64,000 bases of DNA from Nematopogon swammerdamellus. Lineage: Eukaryota; Arthropoda; Insecta; Lepidoptera; Adelidae. The stretch spans positions 17,391,395-17,455,394 of the forward strand of contig OX336345.1 of NCBI GenBank assembly GCA_946902875.1. The letters are read 5' to 3'. The number at the start of each line of letters is the position of its first letter. Within the stretch, counting starts at the first letter, position 1. The position numbers and the translations under genes are program-made. Under the pieces are notes generated by a model. The model had not been told where the DNA came from. It saw nothing but the letters and a program-made list of their open reading frames with translations, and did not search any database. Shown one piece after another: positions 43,455 to 53,764 of this stretch.

Positions 43455-43640
43455 TGTTATTATGTAGGTGGTAGGGTTGGTACCACCGCACTGAGCGAAA
43501 TGTCGGTCGAAACGGCTATGTCAATAGTTTGTGTTTTCCGTCCAGTTTAGTGTAGCCGACATGAAATGAAGGGAAGCACTGACATGGCACCTAGTTCCCC
43601 CGGTGATATGGGCTGACATCACGGATGTTGTAGGTGGTAA
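43455..43640 (+). mobile_element. SINE A fragment
   Basis: GGTTGGTACCACCGCACTGA to ATCACGGATGTTGTAGGTG, truncated before the tail. Confidence 0.6.
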
Positions 43641-43644
43641 GTGC

Positions 43645-44750
43645 TTAGTGCGCCAAGTGCTTAGTATAAAAACCTGCAGAGCGAGTATGAAAAACAAGAG
43701 TTGGGGAGTCAGGAACATAATATTTGAGATATTTATGCCTACTTAATAACGTACAATAGTTTTTTTTAATAATACTGACAAGCTTGATATACAAATTATA
43801 TGTATCTTTTCTGCTTTTATAAAATACTGAATGAATTAGTAACAAACAAAATATCATATGTACTGGAAATTTAATGCATCTTTTGAATAAAATTATTTGG
43901 AAATTGAAAATGAAATTTCCAGAACACTAGACAAAGGGGTGTCGGTGTTGATCGGACCGTATACAGATTATACATGAGTAATTGAACAAATTGTATTACG
44001 TAATTAATTATGCGCCATTGACCACGATTCGTCAGTGGAGGCCTGAAAGAGCCGGCATGACAGGGGCATTGCTAAAATATGCAAAGGGAGTACCCATTTA
44101 CGGCCCACAAAGTGTTCATCTTACTAAATTTCACCAAATGAAAATAATTTCAAGAGTTTCATTCGCGAAATCTCAGAAAATTGCACGCACCTCCGAGTTG
44201 CAATGATCGTAAGTTCTTAACGGACTCCTCTTCTCATATACAGCGCCATCTATGCGTTGACAAATGAACTTAGTTCAGTTTGTCAAACATCATGGTCGTC
44301 GCTGCCAGCGACTCTTTCGGTCACATTTGAAATTTCAAAAATCGAACACAATAATATAGCTAAGTGACTGTTACTTCATTACTCTGCCGCGCCGTTTCAA
44401 TTAATCACTCTTTGTTGTCATTTAATGAATCAGTGATGCCAGAATCTGCTTCGCTTCGCACTCTTACTGAGATACATTGGGTGTTTTTGAAATTGCGTCG
44501 TGTCGTGTTTTAAAAGTCTCATGATTTATGTTAGGGAGTGGATATTGAAATAAAAGTAGTATTAAACAATATATGTTTATAAGTAAAAACAATTCTTAAA
44601 TAAATTGTGAAGTATTTTAAGTTATTAGCAACATTTATCACTTTTGATTTTTTTTTTATAGAGAAACGTTAAATTATTCTGAATCGTGGATCCGTGAATA
44701 CGATCCTGAACTTCGAGATTCTGACCATTAAATTTTGGAATTAATTTTAA
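43645..44750. other. no gene recognised
   Basis: A plus frame at 43982-44206 (GAGMTGALLKYAKGVPIYGP-like; first residue differs) is unassigned. The rest is AT-rich. Confidence 0.35.
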
Positions 44751-44755
44751 ATACT

Positions 44756-44932
44756 CATTTTAAGTTTACGGATTAAGAGTGGTTACTGAAGACTTACATA
44801 AGTCGACGTTTCGCCCGCTTCGTCACGGGCTTCTTCAGGAACTGCAGGAGTTCCTGGAGCCGACGCGACTTCTGGTGTCCGTTGACGTCAAAGTCTTAAC
44901 AGTAACCACTGTTAATCCGTAAACTTAAAATG
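44756..44932 (-). mobile_element. Penelope-like fragment with hammerhead-like fold
   Basis: Terminal inverted sequences of about 36 bp (CATTTTAAGTTTACGGATTA at the left, reversed at the right) enclose, on the minus strand, GGAACT-CCTGC-AGTTCC, then CTGAAGA, the stem CCCG/CGGG and CGAAACGTCGACTT. This order is stem I, core, stem II, GAAA, stem III of a hammerhead ribozyme, as found in Penelope-like elements. The core has CTGAAGA where CTGATGA is usual. Confidence 0.45.
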
Positions 44933-44934
44933 AT

Positions 44935-45775
44935 TATAATTCTTTAAGGAGTAAAAATTCAAAACATTAATTTTAAATCTCCATTAATAAGCGAAACTAA
45001 TAACGTTGCCCTACAAATTACGAAATAATTCGACGATATCGTGGGCGATATTTACGATACGATTTTGCAGTGTCGTGATACAACTCTAAAAACGCTCATC
45101 GCCGAACACTTTGTTTTACGAAATCCATTACAGACTGCGCTGCTTTCCTACAAATGACTAAACCTGACGGCTCACTTGTGCTAATTCCATTTGGCCTAAT
45201 TTCACTGACACTCTCTGAGTGTATGGAAATGTAATTCTAATGATTTTCTGCGTTCTGAATTTTGGCGGAAAGTTTCATGACGTTGGGAGTTTTGTAATTT
45301 GTTCGATAATTCGGTAAAAACAGACTCACATGTTCATGGCAGTTGCTTACATTTCGTTGTAATAATAATAATATTATCTACACTTTAAAAGCAATGATAT
45401 GAAGTGGAATTTATTCTACCTATAATATCTTTGTTTTATGTAGAACATCAGAAATTAGAGCAGAAATTACGAAAGAAAAAATTTCTACCGTACCATTTAT
45501 CAGAAGTTTTTACCTCTCATTTGTTGTTTGAGGTTCGAATTCCATTGAGTTTTCGAATTTTTGAAAGAAAGATAGAAATAAACGCCTCGGACAGAGCAGA
45601 ATGTGCACATTTCTTAGTATAACTTTTTATACAATTAAACTTTTTTTTTTTACATTTAAGAATGAAGGCGACAAAGCTTTCCCATAACATATCTCCGCCA
45701 GGTTTAGGCTATAATTAGCATCGTAATATTATTAACGCAGTCGAAAAAAAAATCTACCAATTCTTTTTCCGAGAG
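44935..45775. other. no gene recognised
   Basis: AT-rich, with a short plus frame at 45404-45622 of unknown nature. A reversed GCCCGCGGTTCCGC head of the dispersed-repeat type lies at 45776-45800. Confidence 0.4.
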
Positions 45776-45838
45776 CGGAACCGCGGGCACAGCTAGTCCT
45801 ATATGTACATGCCTGTTTGGCTTTGACCGTAATGGTTA

Positions 45839-46307
45839 TACAGGATATTTCAGGGTAGGGTTTCGTAACTTCAGGTTCAAAAGCGGTCCATATTTGAAGA
45901 CGAAAAGCTCTTAAACTTATTCCCAGATTCGGTCATTGTAAAGTACTTTTTAGTGAAAATCATTTCATCGAGCTTTGGTGGACGGTTAACGTCCGCCTAT
46001 ATTAAATAAAAATAAAATGACTAACTTACATACTTAACTAGTAGAATTGAACTGCATGTAGGTAAATCCCAAACACTTAAATTTGAATGACATCAAAAGG
46101 AAAAGGGGACTAGGTCATTGCACTCCCTAGACCTAGACAGCACTGATGCCAAATACTCACTGTCCATCGAGATTTTATTAAAATTTTCAATTTTTGTATG
46201 AAAAAAAAAATACGGAATTTCGATTTGAGTGATAAGGATTTTTTTCTTCTAATAATGAGTACTTTCTATTCCTTAAGTTGCTCAAGCCTATCCTGAAACA
46301 CCCTGTA
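45839..46307. mobile_element. mariner-type MITE, TA target duplication
   Basis: Ends TACAGGATATTTCAGGGTAG and (reversed) TACAGGGTGTTTCAGGATAG, flanked by TA on both sides. About 469 bp, no transposase. Confidence 0.65.
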
Positions 46308-46309
46308 TA

Positions 46310-46900
46310 ATAAATAAATAAATCAAACCAAATAAAATTTAAATTGTGTAATATATAATAAAAGTAAAAATATATAAGAAAAGTATATTACTTTTTCATC
46401 AAGAATTCAAACAAAACTCACGCAGTATGTGCAGGTATATAGTATGTATGATATGATATGATATTATTCTGTTACCCAAAGTATTTAGAGTGTTTGAGCA
46501 AAGGACTGGACCCGTCGTGCGCGTGTCTTAGAAACAAACTTGTTTCTCGAAGAAATTTTCTTTTTCCGCCTTTTTTCCGCTATCACGTAATATCATTGAA
46601 AGTTTTGATGCTCAAACTTAGGTCATACTTTATTATGTAGGGGATGTTTCGGCGAACTTTCAAGTGGCTACACGAGACAGGGGCGGGCGGCCAGCGTCTG
46701 TCGTGGGCGGCGATGGAGGAGTTGAAAAATCATTATAGTATATTGTTGTGGCTCTTTGTTACTAACTATAGAAATATAAGTGATACGAAAAAAACACATA
46801 TCTGCAGAAGGGATAGGAAATAAATAAGTTGGAATTTTGAGAGTTTCAGTTTTCATGTTTATTGTATTGCATTGGCTTGGCAGTAATTGATTACCTACTT
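46310..46900. other. no gene recognised
   Basis: AT-rich with a GC-rich patch at 46676-46725 (GGGCGGGCGGCCAGCGTCTG); no supported frame. Confidence 0.4.
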
Positions 46901-46904
46901 CACT

Positions 46905-47195
46905 TCACCGATGGCGGAGTTGCGTTCATATAAACGATAAACCTTCTCGAAGAAATTTAATAACCCCTTTATATATATATATTATATATATATATTATTA
47001 CAGGCTGAACGTCGTGCTGAGTTTACGTAAACTAAATTACATTATATCAAAGAAAGCAAGGCAGTAAGGGCGAGGCCCGAGGGCGAGAGAAGGTTTATCG
47101 TTTACCTCAACATAGCTCGGCCTTCTGCATCGCCTTTAGTTACTTACTTTCATCGAGAAGGTTTATCGTCTTCCTGAACGCAGCTCCAGGCAACC
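46905..47195. repeat. degenerate 68-bp satellite remnant
   Basis: GGAGTTGCGTTCATATAAAC, AAACCTTCTCGAAGAAA, then inverted AGAAGGTTTATCGTCTTCC and GAACGCAGCTCC. An AT dinucleotide run interrupts it (46971-46999). Confidence 0.7.
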
Positions 47196-47274
47196 CTAAT
47201 GCCTATTTAACAAAATAGCATGGTGCCACCCGCGCCAGCTCGCACCTTCTAGTAGTACCCAAACACCATTCTGC

Positions 47275-47445
47275 ATGATTCGAAGGAAGCTTCAGGTACT
47301 CAGCGACAAAATGTTGGACGACATACCACCTCCAGTCAAACTCATTAAAACCGACATCATTTTAAACAAAAATGCAAAGGAATATTACTCAAACAACAAC
47401 AAAATTGAAATCAATGACCGTTTAAATTACCCAAGAAAACCATAA
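47275..47445 (+). CDS. short ORF of unknown function (56 codons)
   Basis: The frame runs from ATG 47275 to TAA 47443-47445 and reads KLQVLSDKMLDDIPPPVK and then EINDRLNYPRKP. It is open upstream for a further 19 codons without a start. The Lys/Asp/Asn/Pro composition with varied residues looks like real protein rather than simple sequence, and an AATAAA follows at about 47526. I do not recognise the family. It could be the C-terminal end of a transposable-element protein. Confidence 0.25.
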   Translation: MIRRKLQVLSDKMLDDIPPPVKLIKTDIILNKNAKEYYSNNNKIEINDRLNYPRKP

Positions 47446-47449
47446 GAAA

Positions 47450-48125
47450 AACAAAAACCAAAAACCTTTTTTTAAACCAATTTATTGTATCATCTTCTTC
47501 AATTATGAAGTTTTTTTTTTTCATGAAATAAACAACTTCTACTAACCTTTCATTTAGTGCTTTGGTATTCGGGTTAAACCATACCACCTAGTAAGGTAAG
47601 GGACGAGAGAACCTTTAGAAAAGCGATTTTTCAGAGGAAATAGAATGTGCAAACTTTGATTTCCGTTCCGGTCGGTTTCTGAGTAATTACGGACCCAATT
47701 CAAAGGCTTTTAGCTGATTCTAGTTTTCGGATAAGTTTGAGCAGAATAACTAAGAGGAATTCGTATAGGCTTATTCAACGTTCCCGGTTTATTCGCGAGA
47801 ATGAATTCAATTAGGTACTTGTGTTTTATGATTCTAGGTTCTACCGAAGAATGCCTAAGTAATAATGAAGGAAAGTAATCATTTGATGAGCACTATTGAT
47901 GGATAATTCAGTAGAATTCTGGGCCTTGATAAACAAACATTGTACCTCGTACAACGATGTTATGGATATTCCTGCGCGCTCGTACTGTGGGCCACTTCAA
48001 CGTTGTGCGGTACTTTTCTGAGGTTGAAGTTATACCTGACGCGCGTATTTTGTAGACGCTCGAGTTTATTGAGTAATGACCTTTCGCTTGCACTAACCAT
48101 ACTTCTTTCTCAGTATTTTATTCCT
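47450..48125. other. no gene recognised
   Basis: Contains a scrap of the SINE A central block at 47570-47605 (GGGTTAAACCATACCACCTA). Otherwise unassigned. Confidence 0.4.
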
Positions 48126-48129
48126 TATC

Positions 48130-48268
48130 ACACAAAGGTTGACTGGAAGAAATCACTTGCAGTGATAAGTCCGCCTTGGCGCACTCCTTTATTTCTTATT
48201 TCTAGACGTGTACTGTTCTTCTTTCCATTGTGTGCAATAAAGAGTTTCTATTCTATTCAGATCCAGCA
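48130..48268 (+). repeat. LINE 3' untranslated end
   Basis: GACTGGAAGAAATCACTTGC, GTGATAAGTCCGCCTTGGC, and GTGTGCAATAAAGAGTTTC. The same end as at 14.1 and 57.3 kb. Confidence 0.6.
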
Positions 48269-48281
48269 AACATAATCAATA

Positions 48282-48476
48282 ATGGAGAGTGGACGAGATT
48301 TAGTTCAAGACGCTTTAGCGCGTATAAACATCCCTATACCTCTCGACAAATGGAATCAACCTGAGGAGACCACGAAATACCAATATAGCGAGGATTTTTT
48401 CATAAAGCTCTCGATAAATCGAATCATCCTGAGGAGACCACGAAGTACCAATATACGGAGGCTTTTACAGTTTTGA
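48282..48476 (+). CDS. short ORF with a 68-bp internal duplication
   Basis: From ATG 48282 the frame reads MESGRDLVQDALARINIPI and then LDKWNQPEETTKYQYSEDF. A tandem duplicate of the last segment (copy 1 from 48340, copy 2 from 48408, period 68 bp) encodes LDKSNHPEETTKYQYTEAF in another frame, ending at a TAG. The period is not a multiple of three, so the duplication shifted the frame and probably damaged the gene. It follows a LINE 3' end by 14 bp. Function unknown. Confidence 0.3.
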   Translation: MESGRDLVQDALARINIPIPLDKWNQPEETTKYQYSEDFFIKLSINRIILRRPRSTNIRRLLQF

Positions 48477-48479
48477 AAT

Positions 48480-48795
48480 AGGATGATAATCTGTGCCATT
48501 AAAAATAATTTTAGCATATCGACGTTGATCTTCGCAAGCTTACGAGAGCTCCCAATGATGATGGCCTGAGACTAGAGCGGATTCACTGCTAGGCCACATC
48601 GCTCGCTCCATGCCCGAGTCGTGTGTACGTGTGTGCGTGTGTGTGTACGTGTGTACGTACGTGATATCCTAGATAGACCAACCAAACTGTTCTACACTAG
48701 CGACAATGCTCGTTTGCGGACGCTAGTCACATTCGTGAGGCAAATTCAGTAACACAAAATAGAGATTCGAGTACCTACGATATTTAGGGTAAATT
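48480..48795. other. no gene recognised
   Basis: Contains a GT-rich run (48620-48662). No frame. Confidence 0.45.
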
Positions 48796-48799
48796 TTAT

Positions 48800-49075
48800 A
48801 AATTACGATTCGTCTGGACACCGGGTGACTAAGCTCAAATGGCAGTGGGCGGAGCACGTTAGCCGAAGAGACGACAACCGTTGGAGTAATCGTGTCCTAC
48901 ACTTACGGCCGTGGACTGGAAAACGGAGTGTGGGATGACCATCCACCAGGTTGAAAGACATCAAGTACATTGGCGGAAAGAAGTGGTTCCGTACCGCTGA
49001 AGGCCGGGAAGACTGAAGGAAAATTGGAGAGGCTATGTCCAGCAGTGGGCGCATACACGCTGACTGGACCGGACT
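48800..49075 (+). mobile_element. RTE-type LINE C-terminus and 3' end
   Basis: The best copy of this family: LKWQWAEHVSRRDDNRWSN, then RPWTGKRSVG in frame, a small break, then DIKYIGGKKWFRTAEGRED. The pattern KLKWQWAGHIxRRxDxRW and GKRxxGRPxxRW is the RTE C-terminal signature of Lepidoptera. A 1-bp-type frameshift near 48938 and missing RT make it inactive. Confidence 0.7.
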
Positions 49076-49279
49076 GGAGAATGGAGATTGGCCCACCGAA
49101 AGAGCTTTTCTTGTCTATCTAAATGTCGCTACGACAGCGTGTTGTATTAATTACATACTATACCTACTTGTCATGTCGAATGTCCATGAGCCTCGTTAAA
49201 AACTTTACCGGTGGCTCGGCGCCACATGTCATCTTTTCTATAAATAAAACAAAAATACCTACATAACGTCATACCTGTT

Positions 49280-49470
49280 CTACAATGCGGTAGGCAGAGA
49301 CAACGGACGTGCCAAGATCCTGACACACCTCTGCCGCCTGAGGCGGCTTGCCCTTTCCATGGCCATATTATATGCTAGTCGGTAACGGGTTCCTACGCTA
49401 CGCACTTGACACTTTTTGAGTACATGCCCAGTTTGGTCTTCCCGGCTCTCCCGCTTACATTCGCTCATAT
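49280..49470 (-). mobile_element. LINE C-terminus fragment (21.5 kb family)
   Basis: Minus strand carries GTGTCAGGATCTTGGCACG and the GTGCGTAGCGTAGG region equivalent to the end of the 21.5-kb copy. Confidence 0.55.
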
Positions 49471-49474
49471 CAAT

Positions 49475-49745
49475 CGTTCATATTCAAAATATCTTTCGTT
49501 AGTACGAAGTGGTATTATATAAATTTTATTCGAAATGTAATCGATTTTAGATTTGAATGCTAGTGAATTCGCCTCCATGGCACAATGACTTGGCGTGTGG
49601 CGTGACGTCGACGCCACAATAAGGATATTGTGGCGTCAAATCCGATAGCGGTGGCAGCCGGGACGTCCGCTTTAAAATGGAGATCGTTCTTCGCAAGCTT
49701 GCTGCAGCTTGGCGACGTAAATTGAAAACGTCATAGACTGAAGTG
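49475..49745. other. unassigned, with a hairpin
   Basis: A 12-bp perfect hairpin GACGCCACAATA/TATTGTGGCGTC lies at 49610-49637 (loop AGGA). Confidence 0.6.
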
Positions 49746-49784
49746 AAATATGACTATTTCTTATTCTTATTCTTACGTAACTAG

Positions 49785-49965
49785 ACCAGATCGGACATGT
49801 GCTCAAAAAGGGTCAAGTGCCCCTAACCGACGAGCATGCATGAAGAACATTATGAGAGTGGAAGAGGCCGCAGGGGTGTGTCAGGATCGTGGCACGTGGA
49901 GATCCGTTGTTTCTGCCTCCCCCACCGGAAACTGGCGTGATGCTAGGTATGTATGTATGTATTAT
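49785..49965 (+). mobile_element. LINE C-terminus fragment (21.5 kb family)
   Basis: ACCAGATCGGACATGTGCTC, GAAGAACATTATGAGAGTGG, GTGTCAGGATCGTGGCACG and an ATGT tail. The frame gives [12 protein letters not shown]. Confidence 0.65.
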
Positions 49966-49969
49966 TCTT

Positions 49970-51000
49970 CTTATTCTTATTTATAATTTATAATGTTCTA
50001 TTATATATATTTCAAAAACTATAGACGCATACATAAACAAGTTATCTAAGGGTGCTAAATTTAACATGGATGTATAGCCTAAATGTTTGTTTAAATGGGA
50101 AATTGGTTTCACTGGTTTTCATACTATAAATAGTAATTCATTGCCCTACTGATATTCGTTGTAGGTATGTATTATTAGTACTGAAATATAAAGCGGGTAT
50201 ATGCTTAGTACAAAAATGTAAAAATTAAATGTTCTTTGCAGCCAACCATGTCACGTTTCATAAAAGTATTTATTTAAACAGATATATATTAATTCCAGTG
50301 GCATGAAACCACTCATGTTATTCAGTACACTGATTGTGTTAGTCTCTGTTCTCCATCTGCTGAGCTCACGTAAGTGGATTATATAACTGTTCTGAGATGC
50401 ATGGGTATGAGATATCTGATTCTGGGTATGAATTTCGAGGTGAACAAATTTACCGCATTGGCTCATGGGGCATTTCTGTTTGTAGTATTAGTTTATATTT
50501 TATGCATCTATTTTCTCTTTAGACCAACTGATCTTGTGATTATTTGGCTCTATGCAACTTAATTAACATTAAAAAAAGTTCATCTTAGAATTTTTTTTTT
50601 CTGATGACCAGTTCTCGTTTTTCAAGTTCACACTAATTAACTAAATATGACCAATAAGTTCATAAATATCTCAAATTATCCACGCATATGGGTATTTCAG
50701 ATAGATAATATCGATAGCACGAAACCCAATTCCGTTGTAGATAAACATAAGTAGATTAGTCGCCTAATAAATAATTTCAATACCAATGAAAGATAAAAAT
50801 CAAAAAGGATAAGTTGGGAAATCCATAACGTGTACCGATTACCCGATTAGCAACGCCCAGAAATTATAATTGACGCTGAAAATGCATGTGTTCAATCTTG
50901 ATTACCATCTTTGTTTACGGATTTTCCCAAAAAACACTGAAAACCCAATTAACATCCGGAATTTCTATACTCTTACCCACCTTACTATCACTGGTTAGAT
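49970..51000. other. upstream region of the protease gene
   Basis: AT-rich with few repeats (a family E terminus at 50185-50215). No other gene seen. It may hold regulatory sites for the protease, but I can name none. Confidence 0.45.
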
Positions 51001-51009
51001 AACGGACCC

Positions 51010-51046
51010 TTTAAATAGCTTTGCAAAATTGGAGAGTGTATCAGTT
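51010..51046 (+). promoter_or_regulatory. core promoter of the chymotrypsin-like gene
   Basis: TTTAAATA (TATA-like, 51010-51017) and the arthropod initiator TCAGTT (51041-51046) are spaced about 31-33 bp apart, the normal distance. This puts the start of transcription at about 51043 and gives a 23-nt leader. Confidence 0.65.
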
Positions 51047-51065
51047 CACAACAGTTCAGTCCACA

Positions 51066-51938
51066 ATGAAGGTCCTTCTGGCTTTGAGTGTCGTATTGGC
51101 CGCAGCGAGCGCCGCGGTGCTGCCCTCTCAGCACCTGACGGCTTTCGACTACCATAACCGGTTCGGTGTACCCAAAGCCGACCTCATTCGAAGTGCAGAG
51201 GAGGCCGCCGCTCAAAATCCTAGCAGAATCATCGGTGGCTCGCAGGCCTTTCTCGGACAGTTCCCCTACCAGTGTGGACTCATCATTACGCTAACGAATG
51301 GATTTACATCGGTCTGCGGATCTTCCGTCCTCACCAACACTCGCTCGCTGACCGCCGCGCATTGCTGGTTCGACGGATGGAATCAGGCTATCCGATTCGA
51401 AATTGTTTGCGGATCCGTAACTCTCTTCACCGGCGGCACGAGAACGTCGTCGAGCAATGTGCAGATGCACGAGGGCTGGAACACGAGCAACTTTAACAAT
51501 GATCTCGCCATGATCATCACCGACTGGCTGAACTTTAGTAACATTATTTCTCCAATCGCTTTGCCGTCTGGAGCGGAACTTTCGAACAATTTCGTCGGCT
51601 TCGGTGGAATGGCTTCTGGGTTTGGAATTAACCATGATTCGCAAACTGGGGTGCCGTTTGGCCAGATGCTTTGGTACGTGAGCGTTCCCGTCATGACAAA
51701 CGCTGAATGCGCGGCCTCATACGGAAACTTTGTCATACCCAGCACCATCTGTACAAGCGGCGCCGGCACTAGAGGCACCTGCGGAGGAGATTCCGGTGGA
51801 CCTTTCGCCGTGATTAGCAACAACAGAAACATTCTCGTCGGAGTCACGTCTTTCGGGGCTACGGACTGCGAGATCAACGCGCCTTCGGCCTACGCCCGCG
51901 TCACATCTTTCATCAACTGGATCCTGATTCGAATGTAA
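51066..51938 (+). CDS. secreted chymotrypsin-like serine protease (S1A), single exon
   Basis: This is a 290-residue zymogen. The start MKVLLALSVVLAAASA is a signal peptide; an in-frame upstream TTG is ignored because 51066 is the first ATG after the promoter. A propeptide ends at R54 and activation would give IIGG (I55). The catalytic triad is in TAAHC (His), NNDLAM (Asp) and GGDSGGP (Ser). The base of the S1 pocket is Gly (GTCGGDSGGP), not the Asp of trypsins, as in lepidopteran chymotrypsin- and collagenase-like enzymes. It would be secreted, probably by midgut, and cut dietary protein. The reading frame has no intron, unusual for this family in moths as I recall. The gene looks intact, with a promoter and an AATAAA at 52210. 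Substrate preference is inferred. Confidence 0.93.
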   Translation: MKVLLALSVVLAAASAAVLPSQHLTAFDYHNRFGVPKADLIRSAEEAAAQNPSRIIGGSQAFLGQFPYQCGLIITLTNGFTSVCGSSVLTNTRSLTAAHCWFDGWNQAIRFEIVCGSVTLFTGGTRTSSSNVQMHEGWNTSNFNNDLAMIITDWLNFSNIISPIALPSGAELSNNFVGFGGMASGFGINHDSQTGVPFGQMLWYVSVPVMTNAECAASYGNFVIPSTICTSGAGTRGTCGGDSGGPFAVISNNRNILVGVTSFGATDCEINAPSAYARVTSFINWILIRM

Positions 51939-52209
51939 ATATGTATTGACAGCATTGTATTTAAAAATTTATTTATTTTTTAGTTTTTCTAAAATTATGC
52001 TTTGTAAAACTCTTTCCTACTAATTTTTATAAGTGAAACTGAACACACTATTTCAATAAGTTATATTTTAAAGTCAAAACTTAAGATATTTGACCTTATA
52101 AATTTGTGTGTTGAATTGATGCACGAACGAAGGTTAATCCGCCTTTGACCATTATCGTTACTTCTTCTTTGTATATTTTAGTTTCAAATAATAATTTAAT
52201 AATTTATAC

Positions 52210-52215
52210 AATAAA
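52210..52215 (+). terminator. candidate polyadenylation signal of the protease gene
   Basis: AATAAA 272 bp after the stop codon. It is the first canonical signal I see downstream. Confidence 0.45.
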
Positions 52216-52780
52216 TTCTAATTATATTTAAGTATTTGTTGTATTTATTGGTACTTAACAATTTCGCGAATATCAATGGGTGTGGGATCAGTCTCCATAT
52301 AAAAACTGCCACCTTTACTATAATATATAATACAATTTCTTCACATTTTTTCGTTTTCAATTTTCCTTCTTTCCAATTAAAACGCGGGTGAAAAGCAAAT
52401 TTCAAAGGAACACTGCCTAAAACCACTTTTCGCTTTTTAACTTTTCAAATAAAATACAAATTTTCTTAAAAAAAAACAAGATAGAATAGAATAGAGTTTA
52501 TTTCCTCATTCACATCAGTAATACAGTCGTTGTCTTGTCACAGCGTTTGCTCTTTCATATACTTTCTATTTAATAAACTTTGTTAAATGTTTACAATGTT
52601 TAACAAAAACTTTGTTAAAAGTGTAACATACAAGTGACACATTTCTGATTACTAAACTTGTAATTTGCCCATCGAGCTATGACGCTAACTACTACGGATT
52701 TGCCAAAATACGCTTAGGTAGGCGTAAATTTGACCATTGACAGCAAGCAAAATATTTGGAGTTTTTTTCAGTCTCGTGTT
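52216..52780. other. no gene recognised
   Basis: 52488-52520 (AGAATAGAATAGAGTTTATT) resembles a reversed LINE 3' end. The rest is AT-rich. Confidence 0.4.
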
Positions 52781-52784
52781 GTAC

Positions 52785-53100
52785 CGTGTAGGGCCTGTAC
52801 GTTAAAAGAATAGCCCCACTGCATCTCTCCCCGCGTATGTCGTAAAAGGCGACTAAGGGATATGACTCCCTTCTTATATTACTAGGTGGTAGGGTTTAAC
52901 CCGCCCGGGTTGGTACCACCGCACTGAATGAAAGGTCGGTCGAAACGTCTATGTAAATAGTTTGTGTTTTCCGTCCAGTTCAGTGTAGCCGGCACGACCG
53001 AAGGGAAGCACTGACGTGGCACCAAGTTCACGGTGTTATGGGCTGACATCACGGATGTTGTAGGTGATGTAGCCAACCGTGTCAGTTTCCATAAAAAAAA
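52785..53100 (+). mobile_element. SINE A with GCATCTCTCC-type head
   Basis: CACTGCATCTCTCCCCGCG, CGACTAAGGGATATGACTCC, the central block and GTGTCAGTTTCC with an A-run. Confidence 0.85.
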
Positions 53101-53220
53101 AATAAAAAAATCTCCAAATAGTTCTACGAATCGAATCCGATATGAAACGTTCAGGTTCACGGGGACAGATCGCGTTTTCCGCTCCGCCACCTACAAACAT
53201 GTGGCGCCAAGCACTGTCGC

Positions 53221-53305
53221 CTTTCGCCCCGTCCCGTCCCGCCTCGTCCCGCCCCGTCCCGCCTCGTCCCGCCCCGTCCCGCCTCGTCCCGCCCCGTCCC
53301 GCCTC
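53221..53305 (+). repeat. 20-bp GC minisatellite, four units
   Basis: CGTCCCGCCTCGTCCCGCCC is repeated about four times. The proline/serine/arginine frames across it are artefacts. Confidence 0.9.
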
Positions 53306-53339
53306 GGTGCACCCAACCAATAGAGATTACATACAGATG

Positions 53340-53600
53340 TATATATACATACATACACACATATTACACACGTTGAATCCCGACAATCGGGGTAAGCAGA
53401 GTAATCGCTGTTGTGCTGCAAGAACTCTGTTAAATTAGATCACAACACCGACCACCACGTTTCGCAAAGTATTCGAACAAGATTCAATCGATCAAGCAGC
53501 AAGTAAGGTACGAAGACCCACCTGCTGCATGACTCGGTGGAAGTACCGTGCCAAGGTGAGAGGTGACGAGCCTGTCGCCCTTTAGCACGGCATCTTATCG
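53340..53600 (-). mobile_element. SINE B, 5' head missing
   Basis: CATACATACACACATATTAC tail, CCCGACAATCGGGGTAAGC, an eroded hairpin, and the body up to GCACGGCATCTTATCG, then unrelated sequence. Confidence 0.75.
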
Positions 53601-53764
53601 TTATATATAGTGAAGCTCTCGCCGCCAATGTTTTGTTTAGCGGCGAGAGTTCTATGCACGTGTCAAAGTATACCTAGTACTTATGGAATATTTTTCAACG
53701 TAAGCTGTTTTTATAAGTTTACCAATATTTACAAGTTTGGTTAACCGTTTGAACAAATAAAAAA

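Noticed and set aside
51383..51877. 164-codon frame antisense to the protease
   Set aside because: Shadow of the protease coding strand; no domain.
53142..53438. Pro/Ser/Arg-rich frames on both strands
   Set aside because: Translation of the 20-bp GC minisatellite plus SINE B sequence.
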